64,000 nucleotides of DNA from an uncultured Roseobacter sp. (GTDB lineage Bacteria > Pseudomonadota > Alphaproteobacteria > Rhodobacterales > Rhodobacteraceae), in contig CANKZM010000011.1 of NCBI GenBank assembly GCA_947488305.1, forward strand, positions 1-64,000, written 5' to 3'. Under the pieces are notes generated by a model, which was not told the origin of the DNA, did no database searches, and saw only the letters and a list, made by a program, of their open reading frames with translations. The position numbers were made by a program, and so were the translations under genes. This document shows positions 63,101-64,000 of the stretch, one piece after another; the stretch's first letter is position 1, and every line of letters begins with the position of its first letter.

Positions 63101-64000
63101 CTGCGGGTACATCACGACCGGCGTCGAAAAGCGTGTTGCTGCTTTGAGCGCTCGATGCAGGATCAAAAACCGCCGCCCTCAAACCCGTGATCCCGCCGAG
63201 CGCACGGTTATAAGAGATGTTTTCATTGGTGGCATAGCTGAGCAGCCGTACATCACTTACACGAGCGGGGCTGATTGGCACACCCGCTTCGGTTTCGAAA
63301 CGTTGGATTGTGCCGTCTTCCAACCTTGCATCGAGCGTTGCACCCTGAGGCAGGAAACCTGTGCGTGGCACGGCCCCGAGATCCAGCAAAACCGCTTCGG
63401 GGCTCGGGGCGGCAGGTGTTTGCCCAATGATATCCATGTAGTAGAGCGTCGTATGCCGGTCTACGATCTGGTTGATCGCGGTATCCACATGCGCAGCGGT
63501 CCGCAGTTCAGCGATCAGCAGACCAAGACCCGGATCAATCGTTCCTGATTTCAGCCGCGCGTCAAAAGCCGATTGCGCAGAGGCCTGCAACGACGTGACC
63601 GCATTGCGTAAAAGCGCATGCAGGCTGCGCAAGCGCTCGCGAGTGGCCCGTGCCTTGGCGAATACCCCGCCGGTTTCTTCGGCGGTGCGAACCGTGGCAT
63701 GACCCTCGGCCATGCGCATCAGGGCGGCGGGTCCGCTTGGTGTCATTTTTGACAGCAACCCGGTGAGATTGGCTTCCTTATCCAATTGATCAAGCTGCTT
63801 GGAAAACGGCACAGGGGCGTCGAGGCGGATGCGTTTGATCCAGCCGTCCAACTCGCGGGCCAGCGCAAGCAATTGCCGCTGCGCGTCTTCGGGCCGCCGT
63901 TCCAGGGCTTCAGCAAAGGCAAACCCCGCATCAGCGGCTTTGAAACTGAGGATTTCAGCATAAAGATAAGCCGGCTCACTCTGAAACAGCCGCGCCCAGG
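60177..64000 (-). CDS. eCIS baseplate J-like protein (Afp11/PVC11-like), 5' end beyond right edge
   Basis: The frame is open from the right edge (64000) to the stop at 60177, at least 1274 residues, so the N-terminus is outside; internal TTG and ATG codons need not be starts. The visible part includes a helical N-terminal region, then beta-rich segments and DVVNPTFERLQVRAKI followed by FGWSLNVHMLRAYVEGLDYVRGVTDFSVLHLVGDDA. These match the C-terminal region of baseplate-J/Afp11 proteins. It overlaps the fibre-like gene by ATGA. It should contact the spike and sheath base; those genes are expected to the right. Confidence 0.8.
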   Translation of the reverse strand, partial: WARLFQSEPAYLYAEILSFKAADAGFAFAEALERRPEDAQRQLLALARELDGWIKRIRLDAPVPFSKQLDQLDKEANLTGLLSKMTPSGPAALMRMAEGHATVRTAEETGGVFAKARATRERLRSLHALLRNAVTSLQASAQSAFDARLKSGTIDPGLGLLIAELRTAAHVDTAINQIVDRHTTLYYMDIIGQTPAAPSPEAVLLDLGAVPRTGFLPQGATLDARLEDGTIQRFETEAGVPISPARVSDVRLLSYATNENISYNRALGGITGLRAAVFDPASSAQSSNTLFDAGRDVPAEIGLDIASPMLSLAEGTRRIEVSLHMSRSSSLPAQSRPLTPEELQIRAANRRALGHPTEAPNLRRDIATLPGYADPDVRLALSADPALTAAFSSQKQETAVETLTYEITEFAEQSDRTTSLGLVYEYLMDHVSSPAQLRLLLGRIVTLSLIEQHPFPSGAYWDKIFALVDRYREDLIGKTPLDAKDADHAQNSMIFSAFSQRPDGTIDYPPEDVFQSLLGDAFHVTITTDAGPRAPDIMQVIPVRQKRAAGGITLSLRYDSSAPALTGPDNAPNLALRHATDARLCPLSFFEAYSIDTITLRTQVTGLRRLAAFSDDGPLSTDQTFQPFGARPEEGATFVVGCAEMARKPVTGISISLGWSRMPNPVGGFESHYEAYGRNIDIPAPELTIDYLSGDGWKPVSETPQPLFQSEGVTGALLPQWQFIGKVSGHSVPAQGKVSAQEYQSRQTIRAGLVRMRLSGTAGGFLATQYPMALVDAMRPRLLPRATPRKLPPAPFVPEISQFTLSYTAEATIELNAPDTARPGEAVRQVSPFGSVSLFPFRQVKETRLFPKRLGYGEIAFQLTGPNVTGPTALTISVAPSGHLRRVPRPNPVKWVYLADNGWQPLPDTAIASDTTAGLMRSGIVVFDLPNDAATQSSLMPPGGVWIAAVATRPELEVFPAVTGVGINGVWVRRLDDTWKATEVSRRWAFNPAQPGLTDLKEIPTPNRTRPPEPRQTFVARVGERLRHRHRAVTPWDIERMVLEEFPEVWMAKCLPHLSQDSPAPAPGHATLVVSRDMPRSEIERAPAPALFDVATLERIRSWLSRYGSETAQIDVVNPTFERLQVRAKIAVGAERENGAMAQMLRRDLALGLSVWTAEPALRRFGWSLNVHMLRAYVEGLDYVRGVTDFSVLHLVGDDARTYQLLDTAQDRRDPRGRYGPVLHPRFPWSLPLSTRDHVLTILHDLNDETPTAAGIGSLSLGDMLIVGQRTNP

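Noticed and set aside
53943-64000. Type VI secretion system
   Set aside because: No TssJLM membrane complex, ClpV or TssBC was seen, and the AAA+ protein is of the Afp15 type rather than ClpV.

Overview
The window looks like part of an extrachromosomal replicon (plasmid or chromid) of an alphaproteobacterium, most likely the Roseobacter group of the Rhodobacteraceae. The evidence is the GC-rich coding sequence, the dense ATGA-overlapped operons, several ABC uptake systems for plant/algal-type substrates, a sulfatase, and a parA-parB module divergent from a Rep_3-type initiator (39.0-43.1 kb). That arrangement is known for RepB-type roseobacter plasmids. This taxonomic call is inferred from gene content, not from a marker gene.

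Layout. 0-1.8 kb: end of a SAM methyltransferase and a bacterial ionotropic-glutamate-receptor-like channel. 2.0-5.8 kb: a three-gene plus-strand cassette with a large unrecognised protein, a small YbjN/CesT-like putative chaperone and a DUF4157 (eCIS core domain) protein. I read it as a cargo cassette of an extracellular contractile injection system (eCIS). 5.8-14.4 kb: a deoxy-sugar or acid-sugar catabolic cluster (Gfo/Idh/MocA oxidoreductase, rhamnose-mutarotase-type protein, enolase-superfamily dehydratase, CUT1 ABC importer, lactonase-type amidohydrolase, IclR regulator). 14.5-21.5 kb: a LysR regulator, a phytanoyl-CoA-dioxygenase-type enzyme, a carboxymuconolactone-decarboxylase-type protein and a complete branched-chain-amino-acid-type (HAAT) ABC importer. 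21.5-26.1 kb: a VOC ring-cleavage-type dioxygenase, acyl-CoA ligase, BASS transporter and metallo-beta-lactamase-fold hydrolase.

26.1-36.9 kb: a long minus-strand operon combining a sulfatase, a secreted HAD phosphatase, a complete MoxR/DUF58/DUF4381/BatA/BatB-C/BatD module and an octaheme cytochrome c with a C-terminal repeat region. 37.1-39.0 kb: a CoxG-like protein and a persulfide dioxygenase plus rhodanese pair, the latter directly behind parB. 39.0-43.1 kb: partition and replication module with a repeat-rich intergenic origin candidate. 43.3-47.9 kb: creatininase-family protein, cardiolipin synthase, EEP-family nuclease/phosphatase and PhoD-like phosphatase.

47.9-64.0 kb: a heme-containing HAMP membrane sensor, then the most striking locus: six minus-strand genes joined by 1-11-base overlaps, running off the right edge. 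In transcription order they encode a baseplate-J-like protein, a small fibre-like protein, a second baseplate-wedge-like protein, a CIS tape-measure protein, an AAA+ ATPase of the Afp15/PVC15 type, and a 1113-residue exported GH18-like protein with a lipobox-like N-terminus and three C-terminal membrane helices. This is the distal half of an eCIS cluster. Tube, sheath, spike and cap genes are not in view and should lie beyond position 64000. If the replicon is circular or rearranged, the cargo cassette at the left end may belong to the same machine. The membrane protein coupled to the ATPase gene and the unfamiliar cargo/chaperone pair are the best candidates for undescribed biology here.
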